A program made the position numbers and the translations under genes. Shown here one piece after another: positions 1 through 8,906 of a DNA stretch of 64,000 nt. Origin of the DNA: JAZBPO01 sp963691775 (GTDB taxonomy: Bacteria > Pseudomonadota > Gammaproteobacteria > Pseudomonadales > Azotimanducaceae); NCBI GenBank assembly GCA_963691775.1, contig OY829369.1:3038001-3102000 (forward strand), written 5' to 3'. The notes beneath the pieces are model-generated. The model saw only the letters and a program-made list of their open reading frames with translations. It had not been told where the DNA came from and searched no databases. Numbering within the stretch: the first letter of the stretch is position 1; every line of letters starts with the position of its first letter.

Positions 1-1071
1 CATGAGCAGCGGCGCGGGTGGCGTGCCACCCGAGAAGATCGCGGCGAGGGCAGCGGCGACGGTCTTGCCCTGACTGTTCGCGGCAAACGCCGACTTCGGC
101 ATCGGATTGGCGATCGCGGCATCACCGATCACGTGGACGCCCGCGTAGCGCGTTGATTCGAAGGCCGGGCCCGCAACGGGACACCAGTCGCGGCCGCCGT
201 CGAGGTCCGCCCGGCGCGCGAGCAGGGCTGCGCGCTGCGGCGGCACGATGCAGGCGAGATCGGGAGACCAGTCGTCGAAGTCTCCGTGTACGGTGCCGCG
301 GTCCGGATCGATTGCGCGGACGGCGCCGCCGTCGCTGCGGCCGAGCCACTGCAGGTTCGGATAGCGCTTTGTCCACTCGGCCTTGAACAGAGCGTCCTTG
401 GTGAACCGGTCTTTCGCATCCGCGATGAGCAATCGTGCACGGGGGCGATGGGTCGCGAGCCACCAGGCCATGAGCGAAGCGCGCTCGTAAGGGCCCGGTG
501 GGCAGCGATAGGGGTTTTCCGGCGCGCTGATCAGAACCAGGCCACCGTCGGGCACGGCCAGCAGACGATCGAACAGCGCCCGCGTCGCGGGCCCGGCTTC
601 CCAGGCGTGGGGAAATTTCTGGGTCGCGCGTTCGCTCCAGCCTTCGATGGCTCCGCCGTGCACCTCGATGCCGGGTGCGACGACGATGCGGTCGGCGCCG
701 AAGCTGCGGCCGTCAGTCAGGGTTGCTCGGCGCGTCACCGGATCGAGGGAGCGGATGTGCCCGCGCACAAGGTGAATGCGCGCATCGGCCTCCAGGGCGC
801 TGTAGTCCACCTCGAGGGCATCAACGGAGCGCAGGCCCGCCAGCGCCGTATTGCTGAAGGGGCAGGTCCAGTAGGGCGCTGCGGAAGTGATGAGGGTGAT
901 GTCGACGTCCGGCGCCCAGCGTGCGAGATAGCGCGCGGCGGTCGCGCCGGCGAAGCCGCCACCGAGAATCAGCGCCCGTGCCGTTGTCGCGGCCCGTCGC
1001 GCATGCACGGGGCGTGCGAGCGCGCCTAGAGTCGCGGTTCCCGCCGCAAGCAGCCTTCGCCGGGTCAGCAT
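1..1071 (-). CDS. fccB: FccB-type sulfide dehydrogenase flavoprotein (3' end cut by window edge)
   Basis: Flavoprotein of the flavocytochrome c sulfide dehydrogenase / sulfide:quinone oxidoreductase fold, expected in the periplasm passing electrons to a c-type cytochrome. The 357 visible residues open with a twin-arginine signal (TRRRLLAAG at about 3-11), then a dinucleotide-binding motif GGGFAGATAA (37-46). Cys190 (YRCPPGPYE) and Cys297 (DWCPV) are placed like the redox-active cysteine pair of FccB, and VIGDA (314-318) is the usual FAD-contacting strand. The ATG shares one base (TGATG) with the stop of the cytochrome gene upstream, so the two are co-translated. The C-terminus lies outside the window. 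The family call is firm, but sulfide as the substrate is inferred: the cytochrome partner has one haem and the operon starts with a Mo hydroxylase. Confidence 0.85.
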   Translation of the reverse strand, partial: MLTRRRLLAAGTATLGALARPVHARRAATTARALILGGGFAGATAARYLARWAPDVDITLITSAAPYWTCPFSNTALAGLRSVDALEVDYSALEADARIHLVRGHIRSLDPVTRRATLTDGRSFGADRIVVAPGIEVHGGAIEGWSERATQKFPHAWEAGPATRALFDRLLAVPDGGLVLISAPENPYRCPPGPYERASLMAWWLATHRPRARLLIADAKDRFTKDALFKAEWTKRYPNLQWLGRSDGGAVRAIDPDRGTVHGDFDDWSPDLACIVPPQRAALLARRADLDGGRDWCPVAGPAFESTRYAGVHVIGDAAIANPMPKSAFAANSQGKTVAAALAAIFSGGTPPAPLLM

Positions 1072-1373
1072 CAGCGCCGCTCGGCGCGGAGCGCGGCGAA
1101 GTGATTCGCAAGCGCGGTCACGTCCTCAGGGGCCAGCGCGCGCGCAAAACGCTCCATGGCATGGTCGGCGCCGCCCGGCGATGAAGCCCGGTAAGCCTCC
1201 ATGCGGGCGACGAAAGCATCGACCGGCAGTCGGCCCGGGTCCGGCAGCGTACTGGCCGGGCCATGGCACCCCGCACAAGCAGCCGCAAGCTGCTCGCCTC
1301 GAGTGGGAGGTTCGGCTGCCACCGACCCGGCGCAGAGCAGCAGTCCCGTCGCGAGTGCTGCGCTCGGACGCAC
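1071..1373 (-). CDS. Small single-haem c-type cytochrome
   Basis: A 100-residue exported monohaem cytochrome c. The GTG start at 1373 lies 10 nt after the stop of the Mo hydroxylase gene. It is preferred over longer in-frame starts because those would overlap that gene, and because the N-terminus then reads as a signal peptide (about 1-20, ending SVAA). CAGCH at 33-37 is the haem attachment site, and Met73 (DHAMERF) is a candidate sixth ligand. Flanked by the Mo hydroxylase upstream and the FccB-like flavoprotein downstream with a one-base overlap, it probably carries electrons for one or both enzymes. FccA of sulfide dehydrogenase is usually monohaem or dihaem and of similar size, so it could be that subunit. 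Confidence 0.8.
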   Translation of the reverse strand: MRPSAALATGLLLCAGSVAAEPPTRGEQLAAACAGCHGPASTLPDPGRLPVDAFVARMEAYRASSPGGADHAMERFARALAPEDVTALANHFAALRAERR

Positions 1374-1383
1374 GCCCGCGGGC

Positions 1384-3558
1384 TCAGGACCAGCTGAGGT
1401 CGTGTCCGGCGATCGGCAGGCTGCGCACGCGATGGCCGGTGGCGCGATAGATCGCGTTTGCCACGGCGGGTGCCGTCGGCGGCAGGCCGGGTTCACCGAT
1501 GCCGCCCCACTTGTCGCCTCCGGACAGCGCGAGGTGCGTTTCCATCACCGGGGCTTCGGGCAGCTTCACGACGCGATTTCGGTCGAAGTTGGTCTGCACC
1601 AGGGCCCCATCGGCAACGTCCTGCCGCCCCCACATGGCCGCGGAAAGGCCGTAGATGATGCTGCTCTCGACCTGCGATTCGATGGTCATGGGATTCACCG
1701 TGTTGCCGCAGTCGACGGCCGTGACAACGCGCTCCACGCGCACCTCGCCGGAGCGGGTGACGGTGACATCGGCAACCTGTGCGCAGATGCTGCCGAAGCT
1801 CTCGGCGATGGCGATGCCCTGAGCGGAGCCTCTCGGGAGCGTGCGGCCCCAGTCTGCCCGCGCGGCGGCCGTCTCGAGCACCTTGAGCAGATCGCGCTTG
1901 CCGTTGAGCAGGCGACGGCGATATTCGACCGGATCCATGCCGGCGGCGGCGGCGAGCTCGTCGAAGAAGCATTCCCGGGCGAAGGCGTTCTGGGAATGGC
2001 CCACCGAGCGCCAGAACCAGACCGGTACGTGGGTCCGCTTCAGATGGTGCTCGATGGACTGGTGCTCGATCGCATAGGGCAGGTCCTCCAGGCCTTCCGT
2101 CGATGAGCCGTCGAGGCCGCTCTCGACCGTTTCCGGGCGCAGGGCGGCAAGAATCGAGTGCGTCGCCGAACGGTTCACCAGGGCGGTCGGCATGCCGACG
2201 GCGTCGAGGCCGGCGCTGAAGCGGAAGGCCGACAGCGGGCGGAAGTGGCCCGTTCGGGTGTCCTCTTCCCGCGACCAGATCACCTGCACCGGGGCATCCA
2301 CGCGGGACGCGACCTCGATCGCCTTGCGTGCCCAATCCGGGCGGCTGCGCCGGCCGAAGCCGCCCCCGAGGAAGCAGTTATGGACGTGCACCTGCTCGGG
2401 GGCGCGGCCCGTGACCTCGGCGGCCACGCCGAGCACGCTTTCGGGATTCTGCGCACCGGTCCAGACGTCCACGCGGTCGTCCTGGATGTGCACCGTGCAG
2501 TTCACAGGCTCCATGGCCAGGTGCGCGAGATAGGGTGCGTCGTAGTCTGCATCGACGCGCATCGCTGCGTCGTCCAGGGCCGCGTAAGCATCACCCTGCT
2601 CGTGCGCGACAACGCCCCGTGAATCCAGGTCCGAACGGAATTCGGCCAGCATGGCGTCAGTGCTCGCGCCGCTGTTCTCGCCGAGCGCCCACTGCGCATC
2701 GAGGGCGTCGAGTCCCTTCTTCGCGTGCCAGAAGGTGTCGGCGACGACCGCGATGTAGTCGTCGAAGGTGAGCACGTCTACCACGCCGCGAACGGCTTTC
2801 GCGGGTGCCGGATCGACTGCGGCAAGCGTGCCGCCCCAGACCGGACAGGCCGCTACGGTGGCGTAGAGCATGCCGGGTACGCGCACGTCGATCCCGAAGG
2901 TGGCGCTGCCGTCGACCTTGGCCGGGATGTCGAGACGGCGGCGCGGCGTGCCCATGAGGCGGAACTGATCCGGCGTGCGGATCGCCGGTTCTTCGGCCAG
3001 CTCGACGATTGCGGCGCGTGCCACGAGTTCGCCGTAGCGGGCGCTGCGCCCGCTTGCTGCGTGGGTGACGATGCCCATGTCCGTGCCGAGCTCGGCAACC
3101 GGGACGTTCCAGTCGGTTGCGGCTGCAAGCTTCAGACGCTCACGGGCGCTGGCACCAGCCTGCTGCAGATATTCGCGCGATCGGCGCACGGCGCCGGAGC
3201 CGCCGGTGCCCATGCGCTGGTAGACGCGGTTGTTGGTCACGCTGCGATTTGCGCTCGCGTACTCGGGCTTCACCTTCTCCCAGTCGCAGTCGAGCTCCTC
3301 GGCCACGATCATCGGCATGGACGTAAACACGCCTTCGCCCATTTCCGACTGAGCCACGCGAATGGTCACCACGTCGTCGGTGTCGATGACGAGCCATGCG
3401 TTCAGTTCTGTGCCGCTCTCGTCGATGTCCCAGGGCGCCATGGCCGCGCCGGCAACCGGCATGTGAAAGGCGATGGCGAGGCCGCCGCTGCCGGCGACGG
3501 ACGCCTTCACGAAGCGGCGGCGGGAGACGGCGGTATCGAGCATCTGCTTGCTGTTCAT
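1384..3558 (-). CDS. Molybdopterin-binding subunit of a xanthine oxidase-family dehydrogenase (isoquinoline/aldehyde oxidoreductase type)
   Basis: Large catalytic subunit of a periplasmic Mo hydroxylase, which hydroxylates N-heterocycles or aldehydes using water. The 724-residue protein begins with a Tat-like signal (SRRRFVKASVAG near 11-22). The start at 3558 is chosen over 3582 because GAGGAG lies just upstream and the longer form would run back over the preceding stop. Family motifs include the Gly-rich stretch NCFLGGGFGRRS and, near the C-terminus, WGGIGEPGLPP with the catalytic glutamate at about 689. It follows the 2Fe-2S subunit by 10 nt and precedes a cytochrome c by 10 nt, as in membrane- or cytochrome-linked enzymes of the IorAB type. 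The substrate cannot be read from sequence. Confidence 0.9.
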   Translation of the reverse strand: MNSKQMLDTAVSRRRFVKASVAGSGGLAIAFHMPVAGAAMAPWDIDESGTELNAWLVIDTDDVVTIRVAQSEMGEGVFTSMPMIVAEELDCDWEKVKPEYASANRSVTNNRVYQRMGTGGSGAVRRSREYLQQAGASARERLKLAAATDWNVPVAELGTDMGIVTHAASGRSARYGELVARAAIVELAEEPAIRTPDQFRLMGTPRRRLDIPAKVDGSATFGIDVRVPGMLYATVAACPVWGGTLAAVDPAPAKAVRGVVDVLTFDDYIAVVADTFWHAKKGLDALDAQWALGENSGASTDAMLAEFRSDLDSRGVVAHEQGDAYAALDDAAMRVDADYDAPYLAHLAMEPVNCTVHIQDDRVDVWTGAQNPESVLGVAAEVTGRAPEQVHVHNCFLGGGFGRRSRPDWARKAIEVASRVDAPVQVIWSREEDTRTGHFRPLSAFRFSAGLDAVGMPTALVNRSATHSILAALRPETVESGLDGSSTEGLEDLPYAIEHQSIEHHLKRTHVPVWFWRSVGHSQNAFARECFFDELAAAAGMDPVEYRRRLLNGKRDLLKVLETAAARADWGRTLPRGSAQGIAIAESFGSICAQVADVTVTRSGEVRVERVVTAVDCGNTVNPMTIESQVESSIIYGLSAAMWGRQDVADGALVQTNFDRNRVVKLPEAPVMETHLALSGGDKWGGIGEPGLPPTAPAVANAIYRATGHRVRSLPIAGHDLSWS

Positions 3559-3568
3559 GGCGTGCTCC

Positions 3569-4033
3569 TCAGGCCATCGCATCGGTGGCGAGTTCGGATG
3601 CGCGATGAATCGCGCTGCGAATCCGCTGATAGGTGCCGCAGCGACAGATATTGGTCATGGCGCGATCGATGTCGGCGTCGCTCGGATTGGCGTTGTCGGC
3701 GAGCAGCGCCGCGGCCGCCATGAGCTGGCCAGACTGGCAGTAGCCGCATTGCGGCACGTCATGCTCGATCCACGCCTGCTGCACCGGGTGGCTACGATCC
3801 TCGGAAAGCCCTTCGATCGTGGTGATCGACTGGCCATCGGCAGCGGCGACGGGCGTCACGCAGGAGCGGAGCGGCGACCCGTTCAGGTGCACCGTACAGG
3901 CGCCGCACTGCGCGATGCCGCAGCCGAACTTGGTGCCGGTGAGGTTCAGATTATCCCGCAGGACCCAGAGCAGGGGCGTATCCGCCTCCACGTCGAGCTC
4001 GTGGGTCTTGCCGTTGACGGTCAGCTTGATCAT
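3569..4033 (-). CDS. [2Fe-2S] subunit of the xanthine oxidase-family dehydrogenase
   Basis: Iron-sulfur subunit that takes electrons from the Mo centre. In 154 residues it carries the plant-ferredoxin-type cluster cysteines (38, 43, 46 and 58, in FGCGIAQCGAC and SC) followed by the all-helical second cluster domain (Cys96, Cys99 in CGYCQSGQ; Cys130, Cys132 in CRCGTYQRI). Both signatures are complete. The ATG at 4033 is preferred because a GGAG sits a few bases upstream; an in-frame ATG at 4057 would add eight residues. No signal peptide is visible, consistent with hitch-hiking through Tat export on the large subunit. It is the first gene of the four-gene minus-strand unit and is divergent from the hydroxyacid dehydrogenase. 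Confidence 0.92.
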   Translation of the reverse strand: MIKLTVNGKTHELDVEADTPLLWVLRDNLNLTGTKFGCGIAQCGACTVHLNGSPLRSCVTPVAAADGQSITTIEGLSEDRSHPVQQAWIEHDVPQCGYCQSGQLMAAAALLADNANPSDADIDRAMTNICRCGTYQRIRSAIHRASELATDAMA

Positions 4034-4151
4034 CGTGAACTCCACGCAATTGGTCATGCTCAGCGACCTGCCCAGCGCAGTCCGCGGCGGAAGAAGGGTC
4101 GGGCGGCATTACGTCACGGCGGACGGCTGTCGGCAACCGGGGAGGCATCAG

Positions 4152-5099
4152 TTGTCGCGCAAGTCTCGCATTCTGGTGCTCGATCCCGATGCCGAGGCCA
4201 TTGCTGCCGCTGTGCGCGAACGAATCTCCCCGGAGGCACCCGTGATCATTGCAGTGCGCCCGGAGATGGTTCGCGATGACGAGCCGGCCGCTATCTGCCT
4301 TGGCCGTCCCGACATGATCCTCGCCGCGGCCGGGCGCCTGCCGAATCTTGCCTGGGTGCAGTCGACCTGGGCTGGCGTCCGCCCCCTGTTGCCGCTCATG
4401 GCTGAGCGTCCGGAGCTTTCCGCGAGCGCTGCCAAGGGCATTTTCGGCGATGCGATCGCCGAGTACGTCGTTGGCTGGCTCCTCGCCCTGGATCGCGGCG
4501 TGCTCGACTACCGTGCGCAGCAGGTTCGCGGCGACTGGAGACCACTGCTGGAGCGCAGCCCGGCGAGCCGCACCGCCGTCGTGCTGGGAACGGGCAGTAT
4601 CGGCGCGCGGGTCGCTGAGCGATTGACCCAGTTCGGTATGGCGGTGAGGGGTGTTTCGCGCGAGGGGGCGCAGGTGCCCGCCTTCGTGCGCTGCTGGCCC
4701 GTGGCGGAACGTTTGATGGCGACTCGCGGCGCCGACCTCGTTGTGAATACGCTCCCCGAAACGCCCCAAACGCGTGGCCTCGCGGACGCTGAGCTGTTCG
4801 CGGCGCTTGCGGACGATGCGCGCTTCATCAACGTGGGACGCGGCTCCGTGGTCGACGAAGCGGCCTTGCTTGCGGGCATCGCGCGGGGGCGTCCCGGCGC
4901 TGCGGTGCTCGACGTATTCGAGGAAGAACCGCTTCCCGCCGAGCATCCATACTGGTCGACGCCGGGCATTTACGTGACGCCGCACATTGCGGCGCGCACG
5001 GACGCGAAGAAGATCGCGCAGCTGTTTATCGACAACCTGGCGCGCCACCAGCGTGGCGCGCCCCTGGTTGGCGGGGTGGACCCTGTGCGGGGCTACTGA
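4152..5099 (+). CDS. D-2-hydroxyacid dehydrogenase (GhrA-like)
   Basis: NAD(P)-dependent reduction of 2-oxoacids such as glyoxylate or hydroxypyruvate to D-2-hydroxyacids, in the cytoplasm. The 315-residue protein shows the Rossmann loop GTGSIG (about 146-151), the substrate/cofactor arginine in INVGRGSVVDE (Arg230), the glutamate of FEEEP (about 258) and the catalytic histidine in VTPHIAA (His278). The start is taken as TTG at 4152 because GGGGAGG ends about 7 nt before it and the fold begins right there (RILVLDPDAE). Upstream in-frame starts would read through the divergent promoter region and over the Fe-S gene. Length is typical. Exact substrate unknown. Confidence 0.85.
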   Translation: MSRKSRILVLDPDAEAIAAAVRERISPEAPVIIAVRPEMVRDDEPAAICLGRPDMILAAAGRLPNLAWVQSTWAGVRPLLPLMAERPELSASAAKGIFGDAIAEYVVGWLLALDRGVLDYRAQQVRGDWRPLLERSPASRTAVVLGTGSIGARVAERLTQFGMAVRGVSREGAQVPAFVRCWPVAERLMATRGADLVVNTLPETPQTRGLADAELFAALADDARFINVGRGSVVDEAALLAGIARGRPGAAVLDVFEEEPLPAEHPYWSTPGIYVTPHIAARTDAKKIAQLFIDNLARHQRGAPLVGGVDPVRGY

Positions 5100-5108
5100 G
5101 CCTGCGCG

Positions 5109-6302
5109 TCAGTCCGGCAGGCCGAGAACGCGCTTGGCAACGATGTTGAGCTGCACCTCGGAGGTGCCGCCTTCGATCGAGTTCGCCTTCGAGCGCAGCC
5201 ACTGGCGCGTGATGTCGAGTTCCCGCGATTCGAAACCCTCGCCCTCCCAGCCCAGTGACTGCGTGCCCATCACGTCGAGCATGAGTTCGAACTTCCGCTT
5301 GTTCTGCTCGCTGCCGTAGTACTTGAACAGCGCGGACAGGTTGCCGTCTGCCTGGCCGGCCTTGGCTTCCTCGTAGGCGCGCGCCATGAGCAGGCGGAAG
5401 GCGTGGTCGTTCATGCGGTGCTTGGCGACGGCGTCGCGTGCAACGGGATCGGCGATGCGCTCGTCGGCCTCGCCGAGATAGCTCTTGGCGAGATTCTCGA
5501 GCGAGCGCGGCGAGGCGCCCAGCGCCGTGTTGCCGCCGATGCCGGAGATCATCTGACGCTCGTGCTGGAGCAGGCGCTTGGCGATGGTCCAGCCCTTGCC
5601 GCGCTCGCCGACGAGGTTCTCCTTCGGCACGCGGACGTTGTCGAAGAAGGTCTGGCAGAAAGGGGATGCACCGGAAATCAGCTGGATCGGCGACGTCGAC
5701 ACGCCCGAGTCCGCCATGTCGAAGAGCAGGAAGGAGATGCCTTCATGCTTCGGCGCATCGGGTTCGGTGCGGACGAGGCAGAAGATCCAGTCGGCGTGAT
5801 TGGCGTAGCTGGTCCAGATCTTCGCGCCGTTGACGAGCCAGTGGTCGCCCTTGTCTTCTGCCTTGGTCTGCAGCCCGGCGAGGTCGGATCCCGCGCCCGG
5901 CTCGGAGTAGCCCTGGCACCAGCGGATCTCTCCCCGGACGATCGGTGGAATGAACTGCTGCTTCTGCTGTTCGTTCGCGAACTCCAGGAGCGCTGGGCCG
6001 AGCATCCACAGGCCGAAGCTGTTCAGCGGCGGGCGCGCGCTGATTCGGCCGAGCTCCTGCTGAAGCACCTTGTTCTCGTCGGCGTCGAGGCCACCACCGC
6101 CGTAGGCCTTCGGCCAGGTGGGTGCGGTCCAGCCGCGGGACGCCATGCGGTCCAGCCAGAGCTTGGAGTCGGGGTTCTTGAAGGTTCCATTGCGGCCGCC
6201 CCAGACGGTCTCGTCCTCCGGCATGGGGGTGCGCATGGAGGGGGGGCAGTTCTCGTCCAGCCATGCCCGTACTTCGCTGCGGAATGCTTCCAGATCGGCC
6301 AC
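5109..6302 (-). CDS. Acyl-CoA dehydrogenase
   Basis: FAD enzyme that introduces the alpha,beta double bond into an acyl-CoA. The 397 residues include the FAD/substrate loop YSEPGAGSDLAG (about 132-143), the strand WIFCLVRT, and near the C-terminus SIEGGTSEVQ with the glutamate expected to act as base. The C-terminus ends VLGLPD, typical of the family. The GTG at 6302 is preferred, with GGAG 8 nt upstream and domain homology beginning immediately (ADLEAFRSEVRAWL); earlier in-frame starts would overlap the divergent flavin reductase promoter. It converges on the hydroxyacid dehydrogenase with 9 nt between the two stops. Chain-length preference cannot be told. Confidence 0.9.
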   Translation of the reverse strand: MADLEAFRSEVRAWLDENCPPSMRTPMPEDETVWGGRNGTFKNPDSKLWLDRMASRGWTAPTWPKAYGGGGLDADENKVLQQELGRISARPPLNSFGLWMLGPALLEFANEQQKQQFIPPIVRGEIRWCQGYSEPGAGSDLAGLQTKAEDKGDHWLVNGAKIWTSYANHADWIFCLVRTEPDAPKHEGISFLLFDMADSGVSTSPIQLISGASPFCQTFFDNVRVPKENLVGERGKGWTIAKRLLQHERQMISGIGGNTALGASPRSLENLAKSYLGEADERIADPVARDAVAKHRMNDHAFRLLMARAYEEAKAGQADGNLSALFKYYGSEQNKRKFELMLDVMGTQSLGWEGEGFESRELDITRQWLRSKANSIEGGTSEVQLNIVAKRVLGLPD

Positions 6303-6444
6303 GCTCAGGACTCCATAGGAATTGCTCAGGCGCTCGATCGTAGCAGTGCAGCGGTGCTGGGCGAAGCCGCAGGAATCACCCTCAAGAGATGGTTCGCGAG
6401 GAGCTGGTAGAGTCGGCGGTCCTACACGGGCTCGGTGCCACAGC

Positions 6445-6945
6445 ATGACCCCGATCGATCAGCGCAGCTTCAGGGACGTCATGGGTCGGTTCGCGACGGG
6501 CGTTGTGCTCGTTACGGCGGTCGATGATGGCGAGCCCGTCGGTTTCGCTGCGCAGTCGTTCGTATCGCTTTCCCTGGAGCCGCCGCTTGTTGGTCTGTGT
6601 CCGGCGCGCAGCTCGACCAGCTGGCCGCGCATCCGCAGCGCCGGTCATTACTGCATCAATATCCTCGGCGCCGACCATGAAGACCTCTGCAGCGCTTTCG
6701 CGCGTTCGGGCGCAGACAAGTACGCAGGCGTTGACTGGTCGCCCGGCATCGACGGCGCGCCGCGGATCGCCGGGAGCCTCGCGTGGATCGAGTGCGCGCT
6801 CGAGGCGGAACACGAAGCGGGCGATCACACGATCGCGGTCGGCCGCGTACGCACACTGACGACGCCCGACGGAGCCGTAGCCGATCCGCTGCTGTTCTTC
6901 ACGGGCGCATATGGGAGCTTCGCCGCCTTCACCGGACAGGCGTGA
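6445..6945 (+). CDS. Flavin reductase-like FMN-binding protein
   Basis: A 166-residue member of the flavin reductase (HpaC/NtaB) domain family, which bind FMN and either supply reduced flavin to a monooxygenase or act on their own. The N-terminus FRDVMGRFATGVVLVTA and the following GFAAQSFVSLSLEPPLVGL are the characteristic flavin-binding strands, and DPLLFFTGAYGSF closes the barrel. The ATG at 6445 matches the usual family start. The nitronate monooxygenase follows after 31 nt on the same strand. That enzyme does not need a reductase, so a functional link is only suggested by co-orientation. Confidence 0.85.
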   Translation: MTPIDQRSFRDVMGRFATGVVLVTAVDDGEPVGFAAQSFVSLSLEPPLVGLCPARSSTSWPRIRSAGHYCINILGADHEDLCSAFARSGADKYAGVDWSPGIDGAPRIAGSLAWIECALEAEHEAGDHTIAVGRVRTLTTPDGAVADPLLFFTGAYGSFAAFTGQA

Positions 6946-6976
6946 TTCGGGCGGCGCTACAGGAGGGAGAACGACC

Positions 6977-8104
6977 ATGGCTATCCGAACGCGAATCTGC
7001 GATCTGCTCGAGATCGAACACCCCATCCTGCTCGCCGGCATGGGTGGCGCGAGTACGCCCGAGCTGGCGGCCGCCGTCTCCAATGCCGGCGGTCTCGGCG
7101 TGCTCGGCGCGGCCGCTTGCGGGCCGCGTCAACTCCGGGAATGGATTCAGCGCACCCGTGCGCTCACCGACAAGCCGTTCGGCGTCGATACGCTCCTGCC
7201 CGCGTCCGTGCGCCGACAGGCGCAATTGGACAGTAGCAGCGACGGTCCGAAGCCGGCGGACCTGCTACCGGAATTGAAGGCCTTCGCCGCCGAGTTCATG
7301 GCGGAAGCTGGCCTCGAGAAGATCGAGCGCGCGGAGTCGCAAGCTGTCCAGGAGCCCGATGGGCCGCCGATCTTCACGACCGAATTCTTCGATGCGCAGA
7401 TGGAAGTGATCATCGAGGAGCGCGTGCCGCTGTACGTTTCGGGCCTTGGTAATCCCGGCCCCTGGATGGAGCGCCTGAAGGCGAACGGAACCAAGGTCGG
7501 CGCGGTCGTCGGCAAGGTGAAGCACGCGGTGCAGGTCATGCAGTCGGGGATCGATTTCATTGTTGCCCAGGGCCACGACGGTGGCGGTCACAATTCGCCG
7601 ATCGGCACCATTGCGCTCGTGCCTCAGGTCGTTGACGCGGTTGGCGACCTGCCTGTGCTTGGCGCCGGTGGCATCACGGACGGCCGCGGAGTCGCCGCCG
7701 CGATCATGCTCGGCGCAGAGGGGGCCTGGGTCGGCTCTGCCTTCCTGGCCTCGGACGAGGCGGGCATTCACGACTTCCAGAAGGAGGCGATCGTTGCTGC
7801 CTCCGAGGACGGTACGGTCGTCTCGCGGACGGTGACGGGCAAGCCCGCACGCATCATCCGCAGCCTTTGGACCGACGTCTGGGTGCGCGAAGACAAGGAG
7901 CCGCTGCCCATGCCGTACCAGGGCGCGATTTCCGGCCCCGTGCTTGCGGCTGCGAACCGCGACGGCCGGGGAGACGTGAACCCGGGCTTTGCCGGCCAGG
8001 GGATCGGCATGATCAAGGCCGTTCGACCGGCCGCTGAGATCCTTGCGGGCATCGTCGACGGGACCGACCGAGCGCTTCGGCGGACCTCCAATCTGGCCGG
8101 CTGA
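6977..8104 (+). CDS. Nitronate monooxygenase / 2-nitropropane dioxygenase-like FMN enzyme
   Basis: FMN-dependent TIM-barrel enzyme of the NMO family, which oxidises alkyl nitronates; some members are enoyl-ACP reductases. In 375 residues the motifs are LLAGMGGAS (18-26), AQGHDGGGHNS with His200 and His205, and the phosphate-binding GAGGITDGRG (229-238). A strong Shine-Dalgarno (AGGAGGGA) precedes the ATG at 6977. About 55 residues between the second and third barrel strands (roughly 78-135) look like an insertion relative to minimal family members. The next gene, the ABC ATPase, begins 79 nt downstream and may have its own promoter. Confidence 0.85.
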   Translation: MAIRTRICDLLEIEHPILLAGMGGASTPELAAAVSNAGGLGVLGAAACGPRQLREWIQRTRALTDKPFGVDTLLPASVRRQAQLDSSSDGPKPADLLPELKAFAAEFMAEAGLEKIERAESQAVQEPDGPPIFTTEFFDAQMEVIIEERVPLYVSGLGNPGPWMERLKANGTKVGAVVGKVKHAVQVMQSGIDFIVAQGHDGGGHNSPIGTIALVPQVVDAVGDLPVLGAGGITDGRGVAAAIMLGAEGAWVGSAFLASDEAGIHDFQKEAIVAASEDGTVVSRTVTGKPARIIRSLWTDVWVREDKEPLPMPYQGAISGPVLAAANRDGRGDVNPGFAGQGIGMIKAVRPAAEILAGIVDGTDRALRRTSNLAG

Positions 8105-8183
8105 CGTCCGGCGCTGCGTTCGCTCCGGCGGACGCGGCGCCCTGTGGTAGATTCGCGACTCCGCACTGGATGCACCTTCCAAC

Positions 8184-8906
8184 GTGATCGCCGACACCGC
8201 TGGCTCGACCGTTCTCAGCATCTCGGATCTGCGCTTCCGCTGGCCTGCCGCCGTGCGGGATCTGCTTGATATCGAAGCCTTTGCTATCGCATCCGGCGAG
8301 AGCGTATTCCTGCAGGGCGCAAGCGGCAGCGGCAAGAGCACCTTGCTCAACCTCGTTGCCGGCGTGCTCGCACCGGATGCCGGCCAGATCTCACTGCTTG
8401 GCGCAGATCTCGCGAGCGCTTCGGGCGCGCAGCGCGATCGGCTGCGAGCTGACCACGTCGGGTTCGTGTTCCAGCAGTTCAATCTGCTGCCCTATCTGTC
8501 CGTGGTCGACAATGTGCTGCTGCCACTCAGGTTTTCGCGGCGCCGGGCCGATTGCTGCGCCGCCGCCCCCGGCGGCGCCGTGGCAGAAGCCCAGCGCTTG
8601 CTCGAGGCGCTCGGCCTCGAGGCTGCAGCCCGTCGTGCGCGCGATGTGACCGAACTGTCCGTTGGCCAGCAGCAGCGCGTTGCCCTTGCGCGCGGCCTGG
8701 TCGGGCGTCCCGAACTTCTGATCGCGGACGAGCCCACGTCGTCGCTCGACGCGGACGCGCGCGACGACTTCCTTGCACTCCTCGACGCCGAGCGGGCGGC
8801 GGCGGGTGCGGCCCTGCTCTTCGTGAGCCATGACGCGGGGCTTGCGGCGCGCTTTGATCGCAGCGTTGCGCTCGCCTCGCTCAACGGCGCGGAGGAGACC
8901 CTGTGA
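8184..8906 (+). CDS. ABC transporter ATPase, MacB/LolD type (zrg / PA4064-like)
   Basis: ATP-binding subunit of an export-type (LolD/MacB family) ABC system. All motifs are present in 240 residues: Walker A GASGSGKST (45-53), Q-loop FVFQQFNLLPY, signature LSVGQQQR (158-165), Walker B LLIADEPTSS (178-187) and switch histidine His216. Translation starts at GTG 8184. The downstream permease overlaps by 4 bp and a DUF3299 gene follows. Together with the convergent DUF2796 gene this reproduces the gene set known in Pseudomonas aeruginosa as PA4063-PA4066 and in Vibrio as zrg, which respond to zinc limitation, so a role in zinc acquisition is inferred. I see no clear Zur box directly upstream. Confidence 0.9.
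   Translation: MIADTAGSTVLSISDLRFRWPAAVRDLLDIEAFAIASGESVFLQGASGSGKSTLLNLVAGVLAPDAGQISLLGADLASASGAQRDRLRADHVGFVFQQFNLLPYLSVVDNVLLPLRFSRRRADCCAAAPGGAVAEAQRLLEALGLEAAARRARDVTELSVGQQQRVALARGLVGRPELLIADEPTSSLDADARDDFLALLDAERAAAGAALLFVSHDAGLAARFDRSVALASLNGAEETL

Noticed and set aside
8104..8183. A Zur box before the ABC ATPase
   Set aside because: I looked for GTTAT/ATAAC half-sites in this gap and found none convincing; control may lie further upstream or be indirect.
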